A stretch of DNA of 32,072 nucleotides from Stieleria sedimenti. GTDB lineage: Bacteria; Planctomycetota; Planctomycetia; Pirellulales; Pirellulaceae. The position numbers and the translations under genes are program-made. Under the pieces are notes generated by a model. That model did no database searches. It was not told the DNA's origin and was given only the letters and a program-made list of their open reading frames with translations. Shown here in pieces: positions 23,601-30,776 of this stretch. Location: the NCBI RefSeq assembly GCF_025060895.1, contig NZ_JANZKV010000056.1, positions 1 to 32,072 on the forward strand, given 5' to 3'. Position 1 is the stretch's first letter. Each line of letters starts with the position of its first letter.

Positions 23601-24483
23601 AGACGACGCGAACTTGATCGGCATCAATTCCGTCCACGTCGACGGTGTACGATTGCAGGGACCTGCCAACGTTGTCGAATGTCGCAACGGTGGTTTGGTC
23701 GATCTGGACCAACATCTGTTCTTCGCCCCGTGCGCCAGCGGCCTGGATGGTGATCGGCAAGAACGCTTGGTAGCTTTGGCGGGTCGCCGAGTCGAATGCC
23801 AAGCCGGCTTCGATCGTGCCCACGTGCCGTTCCAGATCCCAGTCGGCATCGGCCGATGCAGATCCCGTTTTGTCTGTCGACGCGGCAACATCAGCGCCCG
23901 TCCATTCGGCAAGTTGTTGAACGAGATTCAGACCGCGCGCCCCGGCGCCGGTCTCGCAACCATAGATCAAAATGTCGGCATCGGCGGTCAAGGCGCGGCT
24001 CCAGCTTCGAATCTCGGATTCATATCGCCGGATCACCTCCGAGTCGACGCGCTGATTCCCCAACTGCAACTCACCGGATTGGCCGTGGCCGAGAAGATGC
24101 ACGCTGTCGATGTTGTGTCGCGTTGCCAAAACCTCGGTGATCTGTTCCAGGCCACCGCGATCGGGCTGAAGCAAAACGAGCTCGTGATGTTTCGCCAGTC
24201 CACCCACCAAGTGATCGATCTGATCGACGGCGGAGTCGATGAAGACGATCTGGGACGTCTGTTGCGATGCAGCGACGTGCGACGCGTTAACGTCTCGCGG
24301 GGTGACTTCTGCGACAGCGGCTTCACCGCCAACATCGCCGATCGCCGCGCCGCAATCGGCCGCCAGCATCACCCGCTGCTCCAGGGCGGAGACGCTCCAC
24401 TGTCCCTGATTTCGTGAACGCGAACGCCCTCGATTTGATGTGCGGATGACTGCTTCTGCTTTGGTACGGAAGAAGAAGGGCAT
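20632..24483 (-). CDS. Large surface protein: DUF4347, CBM60-like, LTD, CotH
   Basis: A 1283-aa protein from ATG 24483; an open extension upstream to 24861 has a shadow-like composition. The N-terminus is basic with a LEPR-XLL-like motif (S-A-L-E-Q-R-V-M-L-A-A-D, about 32-43) typical of very large planctomycete exported proteins. Domains in order: DUF4347 (about 75-240, G-H-G-Q-S-G and D-I-L-I-Y-G-C); a CBM60-like module (about 245-360, V-R-V-V-F-T-N-D, D-R-N-L-R-V-D); and a lamin-tail LTD domain (about 372-515, V-I-N-E-I-H-Y-N-P). A CotH-type kinase domain follows (about 633-927, V-R-G-G-D-Y-S, K-K-S-L-K-F, E-W-D-V-D-R-T-W). A second LTD (about 995-1133) and a second CBM60-like module to the end complete it. 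It probably binds polysaccharide outside the cell; the CotH part may phosphorylate a surface protein. Confidence 0.9.
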   Translation of the reverse strand: MPFFFRTKAEAVIRTSNRGRSRSRNQGQWSVSALEQRVMLAADCGAAIGDVGGEAAVAEVTPRDVNASHVAASQQTSQIVFIDSAVDQIDHLVGGLAKHHELVLLQPDRGGLEQITEVLATRHNIDSVHLLGHGQSGELQLGNQRVDSEVIRRYESEIRSWSRALTADADILIYGCETGAGARGLNLVQQLAEWTGADVAASTDKTGSASADADWDLERHVGTIEAGLAFDSATRQSYQAFLPITIQAAGARGEEQMLVQIDQTTVATFDNVGRSLQSYTVDVDGIDADQVRVVFTNDLYDPANGIDRNLRVDKIIIDGVTYETEAPEVFSTGTWKPVEGIVPGYRLSETLHSNGYFQYAGSTVDPGGDPSLLVINEIHYNPGPDGAVDSDAEFLELYNSGDQAVDLGGLSFVGFNLTFTSGTTIGPGEYAIVSPSIAIAEATWGVTPIAEFTSGGLSGGGELIQLLAADGVTVLDEVSYLDESPWSPLPDGNGPSLELRDWALDNSLAENWGVSTGDPTPAAENSIFGEPEVDPITDIAVSPGVVLPNQDFSINATIEGATEATLVYKVMFGDEQSVAMTNTGGNNWGATLPGADPGTLIRYRIESDVAVAPFNDTINYFGIVVSPTDISGNTLPLFQFFVNETEFSELTTTELALTNTTIGAVVYYNGEVIDNATVRVRGGDYSREFFAKKSLKFELPKGHTIDIGAEGSYPIDEFGINADFGDWSVVTPDLSWDVFNAETDSFTSSFFVRAEMNGDFHGVFRFQELYDGAWRTANGISDADEFFKAEQGGFGSSPKFDKKSPDDGDLTSLAQLNSVLTAPASAAKTAYLYDNVDVPNVINHMAISTLMRHDDQSSQNFYMLLDQETGLWSIVEWDVDRTWTPDGLGPFTTPEPIEHELLDSIFEIPEFQDMYWRRMQTLVDTYLSDDRLVTRFDELVDGIGATNSALEFAKWNRNDIYANPYWANKFEAAIETRRADFANEIRMPGSASGSNDIVINELHYNPLDGDPEFIELYNPSATESVDLSGWTIDGVGLQIAYGTVILPGEYVVFTDDFSSFRSLYPGDLFVGGQYSGGLSGGGELLTLSDAAGNLIDSVEYDDVAPWPTEPDGNGFTLALIDPALDNSVAANWSPSNQINGTPGLANDTQNVSTLVKIYAAGSLGDEIVTLQVAGQQVAIFDLSAFGGQANDLLNRNFIELRWVTDTTVDPADVRISFINDRYDPANGIDSNVAIDRIEISGTVYETEAPTVYSTGTYVNGVGISPGFRLSEILHTNGYFQFNA

Positions 24484-24945
24484 TTCTTTCTGAGCTCGCT
24501 GAAAGGTCACTGTGTTCCGTCGATGCAAGGATCTTAAGTTGCGGCGTTCTTGAATTCTAGAAAAGAAGAACGATTTTGACGGCTTGCCTTGATGTACGTA
24601 GGTGCACTGCGGCAGTGGCCCGGGCGAGTCGGCAGGGAGTTGGCTGATGCTCGGAACGCTCTGCTTCGCTGACCGTGATCGTCGGCTGCTGAGCTTGGGA
24701 GCACGGCTCGGCGAACAAGGCCGATTGGATGGACCGAGAAGTCCGACAAGAAAATGGGTGACAAGAAAATGTCGTGGGGACGATGGCAGCAAACGGAGCC
24801 CATGCGGATAACGCTCTGTGTTAGACTGCCCCCACGCCTCGGTTGCCGAATCAACTCCCATTGCGCAGATGCCATCTCGCTGGAGGTCGTTCGTTGGATG
24901 GGAGGTCGTGTTGGTCGGTTTTCTTTTTCTTCACCGGGTTGTGTG
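24484..24945. other. Divergent intergenic region
   Basis: About 460 bp between the CotH gene (left) and the first PEP-CTERM gene (right), so it should hold both promoters. Open frames extend through it on both strands but translate to Ser/Arg/Pro-rich shadows without domains. No strong promoter or operator was recognised, and neither gene has a good ribosome site. Confidence 0.4.
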
Positions 24946-25869
24946 ATGCCTTCATCGTTGATCAATCGGTTTGCCGCGGCGGCGCTGATGTCGTTTTGGC
25001 TGCCTCAAGCAGCATCCTACGCCGAGGTCGCGATCGACTTTTCGACCAGTTATCGGTCATCGGAGGGCTATGTTGCCGGATCGCCGACGGCCCATCCGGA
25101 TTGGACGGGCAGCAGCAACATGCAGGTAACGCCGACAGGAGTGGGAACACTGGCGAACCAGCTTTCAGGGGTGGATCCGATCTTCGGTACCACCGGGGCA
25201 CTGGATGCATTTCCGAATCACAAGTTCGGCGTGGGAGATCGAATTGAGATCCGAGCTCAGTTGCGATTTGATTTGTCCGGCAGTCTTTCGACGCAAGAGA
25301 TTGCGCGTTTCGGCTTTTCCCGCGACGCTTCCTCTGGGGTGATCGAGCAAGGGTTTGGAGTCGCGTGGGATGAAGGCTTCAGCCAGCCGTCGGAACAACG
25401 CGGCCACATTCGGTTCTTTCCCGACTTCAATGATTTCATTCTCGCCGATGGTGCAGCGCCGAGAAATGTCAACAACTCCTTTCAGATCCAGGGGCGGTTT
25501 GCCGGGCTGGGAGCAAACGACCGCGAGTCGAATCCGTTTGACATCACGTACGCTGCGCGTCACACCGGAGGTGACCTTTGGAACGTCGAAACCCTTTCGA
25601 TCACCGACCAGTTCACCAACGCAACCTTCTTTTACGACTTCAGTTTCCAACAGCCGCAGACCTTTCAGTTCGATGGGCAGAACGCCGTGCTCGGCCAGGA
25701 TTTGGTCGTTCAGGGCCGCAGTTCCAATGCCGTGACGGCGACGAGCGATTTTATTTCGTTCTCGTATCAAGGAACTCCCGTGTCGGCTGTGCCGGAACCT
25801 GCCTTGCCGGGCTTGATCTTGGCGATCACCGGGGCGTTGTATCTTCAACGGCGTCCGGGGCGTCGCTGA
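24946..25869 (+). CDS. PEP-CTERM sorted exported protein
   Basis: A 307-aa protein from ATG 24946; upstream in-frame extension lacks signal features. The signal peptide is M-P-S-S-L-I-N-R-F-A-A-A-A-L-M-S-F-W-L-P-Q-A-A-S-Y-A. The body is beta-rich with no catalytic motif (F-D-L-S-G, F-G-V-A-W-D-E-G-F, F-F-Y-D-F-S-F). The C-terminus has V-P-E-P, a hydrophobic helix L-I-L-A-I-T-G-A-L-Y-L, and basic Q-R-R-P-G-R-R, the three-part PEP-CTERM sorting signal processed by exosortase. It is probably surface or matrix associated. The next gene is another PEP-CTERM protein 82 bp downstream. Confidence 0.88.
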   Translation: MPSSLINRFAAAALMSFWLPQAASYAEVAIDFSTSYRSSEGYVAGSPTAHPDWTGSSNMQVTPTGVGTLANQLSGVDPIFGTTGALDAFPNHKFGVGDRIEIRAQLRFDLSGSLSTQEIARFGFSRDASSGVIEQGFGVAWDEGFSQPSEQRGHIRFFPDFNDFILADGAAPRNVNNSFQIQGRFAGLGANDRESNPFDITYAARHTGGDLWNVETLSITDQFTNATFFYDFSFQQPQTFQFDGQNAVLGQDLVVQGRSSNAVTATSDFISFSYQGTPVSAVPEPALPGLILAITGALYLQRRPGRR

Positions 25870-25951
25870 TTGACCGCTACTATACCTCCCGTTGCATCAT
25901 CGTTAGCACTCCCAACGATCCACTCCGCTCGGCCCGATCAAGAGAATCAAG

Positions 25952-26611
25952 ATGAACACTGTGAAGCGAACTTGCTCGTTGCTCCTGCTTTCGGCAATCG
26001 CGTGCTTGGCGACTCGGTCGGCGGACGCGGCCGTGGTGATCCAGATGGACGAAGTGCCAGCGACTTCCAGTATCCGCCTGACCGGCAGCGGCACGATCAA
26101 CCTGACCGATCTGAACTTTGAGTTCAGTGGGGCATTTGGCAGGCCTTTCATTCCATCGAACTCGACTGTCGGTTTTGGAGGATCCGGGAAAGGGTATTCC
26201 GGCGTGACCGCCCCGGGCCCCTTCGGAGCGGACAACAACTTTGGAATGTCGCAATCCAGTGGCGATGCGTTTATGGTCACAACCGATCTCAACCTCGGCG
26301 GGATGCTGTTTGTTCCAACCAATTACGTGTCCGAAGCACCGCTGTCCTTTACCGGTCGGATCGATTTGCAGACTTTCAGTTCGATGGGGGTCACCGATGG
26401 TGATCAGCTCGTTTGGACATGGGGTTCGGGGGCGAACGCCGACTCGGTGACATTGAACATCGGGACGACGGCGATCCCGGAACCGGACCTGTCGATCGTG
26501 ATGCTGCTCTCTCTGGTCGTCTCGGCGATGTTCCGCTGGCGGCGTCGGGGATCGACGGTGGCGTTGAGGGCTCTCACTAATTTCGGCCGCTGTCGGTTTC
26601 GATCATGTTGA
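25952..26611 (+). CDS. Second PEP-CTERM exported protein
   Basis: A 219-aa protein with a signal peptide (M-N-T-V-K-R-T-C-S-L-L-L-L-S-A-I-A-C-L-A-T, likely cut after A-D-A at about 26). Its body is Gly/Ser/Thr-rich and beta-like, with no recognised domain. I-P-E-P, then L-S-I-V-M-L-L-S-L-V-V-S-A-M-F and R-W-R-R-R form the sorting tail at about 176-200. The frame runs on for about 17 more residues (Leu-Thr-Asn-Phe-Gly-Arg-Cys) and overlaps the converging response-regulator gene by 35 bp. That extra tail after the basic cluster is unusual and may mean a lost stop codon. Confidence 0.85.
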   Translation: MNTVKRTCSLLLLSAIACLATRSADAAVVIQMDEVPATSSIRLTGSGTINLTDLNFEFSGAFGRPFIPSNSTVGFGGSGKGYSGVTAPGPFGADNNFGMSQSSGDAFMVTTDLNLGGMLFVPTNYVSEAPLSFTGRIDLQTFSSMGVTDGDQLVWTWGSGANADSVTLNIGTTAIPEPDLSIVMLLSLVVSAMFRWRRRGSTVALRALTNFGRCRFRSC

Positions 26612-27311
26612 GCAGTTGATCGATGTCGATGGGTTTTTGACAGACGGCGTTGACCACTTGATCACCGAGTTCGTCATAGGCGTCGGCGGCGACTTTCCGG
26701 TCTCCGCTGACGATGATGGTGCGTGCCTTCGGGACCGCCTGATGGATCCGCCGAATGACCTTGCGTCCGTCACCGCTGCCGAGTTTCAGGTCAACGATCG
26801 CGACTTGGCATTGCGAGTCACTGGCCTGCGTGATCCCTTCGGTTTCGCTGTGTGCCAACGCGACGCGGAAATGACGCTGGTTCAAGACTTCCCAAAGCGA
26901 CTGACAGAAGTCTTCGTCATCGTCGACGACCAGCACGATCGGTGCCTTGGCGGCGCGGGCGAGTTTTTCCAACAGGTCGTGAATGTCGACGGGTTTTCGC
27001 AGCACGTCCCAGGTCCCGGCGTTTTTCGCTTGCTGGGCGCCGTCGCTGCCGGCCCAGGCGGTGATCATGATGGCGGCCACCGAGGGCTGCAGTTTCTTGA
27101 TTTCACGGTACAGCGATGCGCCGTCCATGCCCGGCATTTGGTAGTCCAACAGGACGACGTCAAAGCGACTGTCGCGGACGCACCGCAGCGCCGCGATGCC
27201 GTCTTCGGCCGTCGTGGTTTGATAGCCGAGGTCGTTGAGGATGTCGGCAAAGTTTGTCCGAATATCCGCATCGTCGTCGACGATCAGGACCTTTGATCCG
27301 CTCTCATTCAT
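26577..27311 (-). CDS. Double-receiver response regulator (REC-REC)
   Basis: A 244-aa protein made of two receiver domains and nothing else. REC1 has D11-D13 (V-L-I-V-D-D-D), phospho-acceptor D56 (V-V-L-L-D-Y-Q-M-P-G) and K106. REC2 has V-V-D-D-D-E-D, phospho-acceptor D174 (A-I-V-D-L-K-L) and K226. Both are complete. There is no DNA-binding or enzymatic output, so it probably relays or modulates phosphate flow by protein contact. Its ATG overlaps the stop of the FixL-like kinase by eight bases, so that kinase is its likely partner. Its 3' end overlaps the PEP-CTERM gene. Confidence 0.95.
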   Translation of the reverse strand: MNESGSKVLIVDDDADIRTNFADILNDLGYQTTTAEDGIAALRCVRDSRFDVVLLDYQMPGMDGASLYREIKKLQPSVAAIMITAWAGSDGAQQAKNAGTWDVLRKPVDIHDLLEKLARAAKAPIVLVVDDDEDFCQSLWEVLNQRHFRVALAHSETEGITQASDSQCQVAIVDLKLGSGDGRKVIRRIHQAVPKARTIIVSGDRKVAADAYDELGDQVVNAVCQKPIDIDQLLNMIETDSGRN

Positions 27312-28455
27312 CTTGGCTTGGTCTCTCCCGTGTGAACGGTTTCAGGTACACCGAAAACGTTGTTCCTTTGCCGAGTTGACTTTCCACTTCCAGTCGCCCC
27401 TGGTTCTTCTTCAAGATCGCAACGGAGATGGCCAACCCGAGTCCCATCCCCCGTGCCTTGGTGGAAAAAAGCGGTTCGACCACGCGAGCCAAGTCGTCGG
27501 GTTTGATACCGATGCCGGTGTCGGAAACCTGGATGACCAATTCATCTGCAGCGACCTGTCCGGCGATGGAGATTGTCCCCCCATCGGGCATCGCGTCGCG
27601 GGCGTTGCGGAGCAGGTTGCGAAAAACGATGGAAACCTGATTCGGATCGATGGCAGCTTGAAATCCGCTGTCTGGCAGAGTCGTCTCGATTTGAATGTTC
27701 GCCGGCATCGAAACGGAGGACACAATTTTGCGGAGCATTTCTTTCACGTCACAGGCAATCACGGCCGGTTCGGGCATCCGAGCGATATCCGAAAGCGCGG
27801 TGATCACATTGTCGATCATGCTGACCTGCCGATCAATCCTCTCCAAGTGTTCATGCACCTTTTCCGGCGAAGGGTTTTGAACGTTCCTCAGATAGTAAAC
27901 CGATGTCCGGACGGCATTGAGGGGATTTCGGATTTCGTGAGCGATGCCGCCGGAGACTTGACCGAGTGTGGCCATCCGCTCGGATTTCAGCAGATCCGCC
28001 TGTGCGGCACGTAATTCAGCCGTTCGTTCCTGCACGCGTTGTTCAAGTTTTTCGTTGGCCAGAGCCAGTTGTCGCTGCACATTTTTGATGTCGGTGATAT
28101 CACGAACGATTCCGGCGAACAGGATTTGATCGCCGACAGCCATTCGGCTGACGGCCAAGTGCATCGGAAACGTGGAGCCGTTTTTTCGTTTTCCGATCAC
28201 CTCACGACCGATACCGATGATCTTCGCTTCGCCCGTCTTGAGGTAGTTGGCCAGATAACCATCGTGCTGTTCCCGAAACGGGCTGGGCATCAGCATGTTG
28301 ACGTTCTGTCCGAGCATCTCGCTTTTTTCGAAGCCGAACAGCTTGATCGTGGCCGGATTGGCGGTCTGGATGACGCCGTTGCTGTCGATGACGATGATGG
28401 CGTCCACGGCGGCTTCCAGGATCGCCAACAGCACGGCTTGATCTTGATTATGCAT
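27304..28455 (-). CDS. PAS histidine kinase with FixL-like haem-binding PAS
   Basis: A 383-aa cytoplasmic kinase with no membrane segment. The PAS domain at about 10-125 contains R-E-Q-H-D-G-Y-L-A-N-Y-L and I-I-G-I-G-R-E-V-I-G-K-R-K-N-G-S-T-F-P-M-H-L. These match the FixL haem PAS, where the His of the H-D-x-Y-(L/I) motif is the haem ligand and the Arg of G-I-G-R contacts oxygen; here they are H64 and R84. A coiled coil (about 125-160) leads to the H-box A-H-E-I-R-N-P-L-N (H173), and then the ATPase domain with N-L-L-R-N-A-R-D-A-M, D-T-G-I-G-I and G-L-G-L-A-I-S. It should autophosphorylate in response to oxygen. It overlaps the double receiver by eight bases, probably its partner. Confidence 0.92.
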   Translation of the reverse strand: MHNQDQAVLLAILEAAVDAIIVIDSNGVIQTANPATIKLFGFEKSEMLGQNVNMLMPSPFREQHDGYLANYLKTGEAKIIGIGREVIGKRKNGSTFPMHLAVSRMAVGDQILFAGIVRDITDIKNVQRQLALANEKLEQRVQERTAELRAAQADLLKSERMATLGQVSGGIAHEIRNPLNAVRTSVYYLRNVQNPSPEKVHEHLERIDRQVSMIDNVITALSDIARMPEPAVIACDVKEMLRKIVSSVSMPANIQIETTLPDSGFQAAIDPNQVSIVFRNLLRNARDAMPDGGTISIAGQVAADELVIQVSDTGIGIKPDDLARVVEPLFSTKARGMGLGLAISVAILKKNQGRLEVESQLGKGTTFSVYLKPFTRERPSQDE

Positions 28456-28481
28456 TCCGCTTGCTCCGCTGCCTTTCCCGG

Positions 28482-29939
28482 CTAGGGGTAGATTTCGAGG
28501 TCGCAGGTTTTTTGGCGGGGGAGTCTGATTTCAAAGGCGGCGCCGTCCGGATGCATTCGAGCCGTAATGGAGCCGCGATGTGCTTCGATGATCCGCTGGC
28601 AGATGGACAATCCGAGCCCGGTACCGCTTTGCTTGGTGGTGAAGAAGGGTTCAAAGAGTTTTTCCAATTGTTCCCCGGACATTCCTGGTCCATTATCCAG
28701 CACCGTGAGTTTGACTTGTTCGCTGTCGCAATCGCAGACCAGTTCGATGCGGACCGGGTCGTGGCAAGCCGCCAGGGCGTTTTCAAACAGGTTTCGAAAA
28801 ACCTGCTCCATTCGCAACGTGTCGACGTCGACCTTGACGTTGCACGACTCGAAATTTTCGATCAGTTGGACGTCACGGTGGGAATGGGAGACGGCGAGAT
28901 CGTCCCAGACCCGCCGCCAAATCTCGGGCAATCCGACCTTCGCGGGACGCATCTGGATGGGGGCGGCAAACGACCGAACCTCCTCCAGTAAGCACTTCAG
29001 GTCGTCGGTGGCTCGTTGGATTTTCTTCAGGTCGTGGAGGGCATGTTCATTCCCGGCGATCTCCAACCCCAGCATTTCGCTGGCGGCTTGGATCCGTTGC
29101 AGGGCGTTGCGGCTCTCGTGGGCCAATGCGGTCATCGTCTGCCCGATCGCGGCGAGCCTTTCGGACTGCAGCGCCCGGGTTTGTGCCGCCGTCAGATCGC
29201 TGATGTCGACGCCGACGGCCAGTACGGACGTCACTTCGCCGTTCTGGTTTTTGAGCGTCGTGTTGGACCACCGCACCTGGTAATGCCGGCCGTCTTTACC
29301 GATGACGGAGTTGACGACGCCACGCGTGTGCACGTCATGGGCGGTGCGAATGAAGACCTCTTTGACTCGTTCTCGGTCGTCCTCGGTGATGCAGACTTCG
29401 AACCAATTCTTTCCCTTCAGGTCGTCCGGAGTCCAACCGGTGAGTTGTTCCAGGTACGGATTCAACTGGATCACCTTGCCCTCCAGGTCCAAGACCAGCA
29501 CGATCGCTTCGGCCGTGTCGAGAACCAACTCGGCGAACGCATGCTCTTTGGCCAATTCCGCCTCGAGTCGCTTTTTGTCCGCGATTCGACGCACCGTACT
29601 GCGCAAGTCGTCCGGAATGATCGGCTTGATGACATAGTCGGTCACGCCCAACCGGAACGCCGTGATGGTGCTCTGCATGTCGGCAAACCCGGTGATCACG
29701 ATGATGTCGGATCCCTTGACCGATTGGATCAATTCCGGCAGCAGATCCTCGATCAATCCGTCGGGCAGCTTGCGATCGGAAATCACGATTTGAAACGCGT
29801 CGCGATCAGCCCGTGCCTTTGCTTCGGCCAACGAGCAGGCACCGACGACCTGATGTCCGTCCAGCTCTAGGATATCGCAGAGGTTGGTAAGCGTATCAGC
29901 ATCGTCTTCGATAATAAGAATGCTGAGCGATTCGTTCAT
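28482..29939 (-). CDS. Hybrid REC-PAS-histidine kinase
   Basis: A 485-aa protein from ATG 29939 (M-N-E-S-L-S-I-L-I-I-E-D-D); a start at 29999 would add 20 residues. REC at 1-120 has D55 (V-I-S-D-R-K-L-P-D) and K105. PAS at about 130-250 has F-x-x-x-L-D-T-A-E-A-I-V-L-V and V-S-V-L-A-V-G-V-D-I-S-D-L. The H-box is L-A-H-E-S-R-N-A-L-Q-R (H274). The ATPase domain has N-L-F-E-N-A-L-A-A, D-N-G-P-G-M and G-T-G-L-G-L-S-I. It is soluble. The N-terminal receiver suggests control by another kinase, making a relay with its neighbours. Its stop is 26 bp before the FixL-like kinase start, so the three genes probably form one operon. Confidence 0.93.
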   Translation of the reverse strand: MNESLSILIIEDDADTLTNLCDILELDGHQVVGACSLAEAKARADRDAFQIVISDRKLPDGLIEDLLPELIQSVKGSDIIVITGFADMQSTITAFRLGVTDYVIKPIIPDDLRSTVRRIADKKRLEAELAKEHAFAELVLDTAEAIVLVLDLEGKVIQLNPYLEQLTGWTPDDLKGKNWFEVCITEDDRERVKEVFIRTAHDVHTRGVVNSVIGKDGRHYQVRWSNTTLKNQNGEVTSVLAVGVDISDLTAAQTRALQSERLAAIGQTMTALAHESRNALQRIQAASEMLGLEIAGNEHALHDLKKIQRATDDLKCLLEEVRSFAAPIQMRPAKVGLPEIWRRVWDDLAVSHSHRDVQLIENFESCNVKVDVDTLRMEQVFRNLFENALAACHDPVRIELVCDCDSEQVKLTVLDNGPGMSGEQLEKLFEPFFTTKQSGTGLGLSICQRIIEAHRGSITARMHPDGAAFEIRLPRQKTCDLEIYP

Positions 29940-30058
29940 GGGCACCGGCGACGAAAAAAGAACGACGTCATCTGGAGAAGCAGCCGTTGCATGGTACACC
30001 GAGAGAAGGCGTTCTATCTAGGGTGGACCGTCCAGCTCAAGGCGACGGCTTTTCGCAC

Positions 30059-30086
30059 GGACGGTGGCCCTTCCGGGCCGTCGTCC
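30059..30086 (-). terminator. Imperfect hairpin downstream of the BON gene
   Basis: GGACGGTGGCCC and GGGCCGTCGTCC form a 12-bp arm pair with two central mismatches around a TTCC loop, in the gap between the hybrid kinase start and the BON stop. No T-run follows, so it is only a possible terminator for the BON gene. Confidence 0.4.
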
Positions 30087-30147
30087 GCAGGACTCTCCCC
30101 GACGACCTGGAAAGGACGTCGTACAACGATCCGCACAGCGTTGACCA

Positions 30148-30546
30148 CTAGGGATCGACCTCAAGCTGGTTGCAGATCCGCATCCCGATGGCCACCGGAA
30201 AAAGCGATTCCTGCGCCATCTGCTTTTGGTAGAAGCTTGAAACGCGACCGCGCAGAATGATCTGACCGTCCTGCACGTTCACCTCGACTTGCCGCAGCTC
30301 CCCCGATCCGGATTGGGCGAGGATGTCGCGAAAAAAGGCATCCTTGTCGCATGGGCTGGAGGAATCGGTCGGTTGCGGCGAGCGATCCCCGCTGGCCCCG
30401 CTGGCCCCGCCGCTGCGCACGTCGCTGCGATCGGGCGAGTTCCTGCTGCCGTCGCAGCCGCCCGCAGCGTGGCCAGTCTGTTCCGTTTGGCGGACTTCAC
30501 TCGATTCCGCATCGGAGTCCAAATGGGAGGTACGCACGGTTGACAT
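30148..30546 (-). CDS. BON-domain protein
   Basis: A 132-aa protein from ATG 30546, which has AAAGGAG eight bases upstream (an upstream ATG at 30567 contains that site and is less likely). Residues 1-70 are disordered, rich in Ser, Gly, Asp and Glu. Residues 75-130 are a single BON domain: V-E-V-N-V-Q-D-G-Q-I-I-L-R-G-R-V-S-S-F-Y-Q-K-Q-M-A-Q-E, then V-A-I-G-M-R-I-C-N-Q-L-E-V. BON domains bind phospholipid or polymers and are common in stress proteins. No signal peptide is present, so it is probably cytoplasmic. It sits divergently from the third kinase gene. Confidence 0.85.
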   Translation of the reverse strand: MSTVRTSHLDSDAESSEVRQTEQTGHAAGGCDGSRNSPDRSDVRSGGASGASGDRSPQPTDSSSPCDKDAFFRDILAQSGSGELRQVEVNVQDGQIILRGRVSSFYQKQMAQESLFPVAIGMRICNQLEVDP

Positions 30547-30776
30547 CGCAATCGACTCCTTTGGCACATCGTCCGGTGGCCAGGGACGTGCCCACGGGAA
30601 ATACCTTTGGTTACATCAGTCAAAATCCATAACCTGCGAAAGTCATGCCCACTTGACAAAACCGACTCAATTCCACCGATTTTTGAGAAAAGAAAATTTG
30701 AGTTTTGATCCGGTTCGGCACTCTGCGTGCGGTGTGGGGGTGTGTTCACGAGTCCTCTCACGTGGCAGTTCAAACC

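Noticed and set aside
23614-24417. 267-aa plus-strand ORF opposite the DUF4347 region
   Set aside because: Antisense of a strongly recognisable domain; no independent signal.
26616-27296. 226-aa plus-strand ORF opposite the double-receiver gene
   Set aside because: The receiver frame has two complete phospho-acceptor sites; the opposite frame has no domain and no ribosome site.
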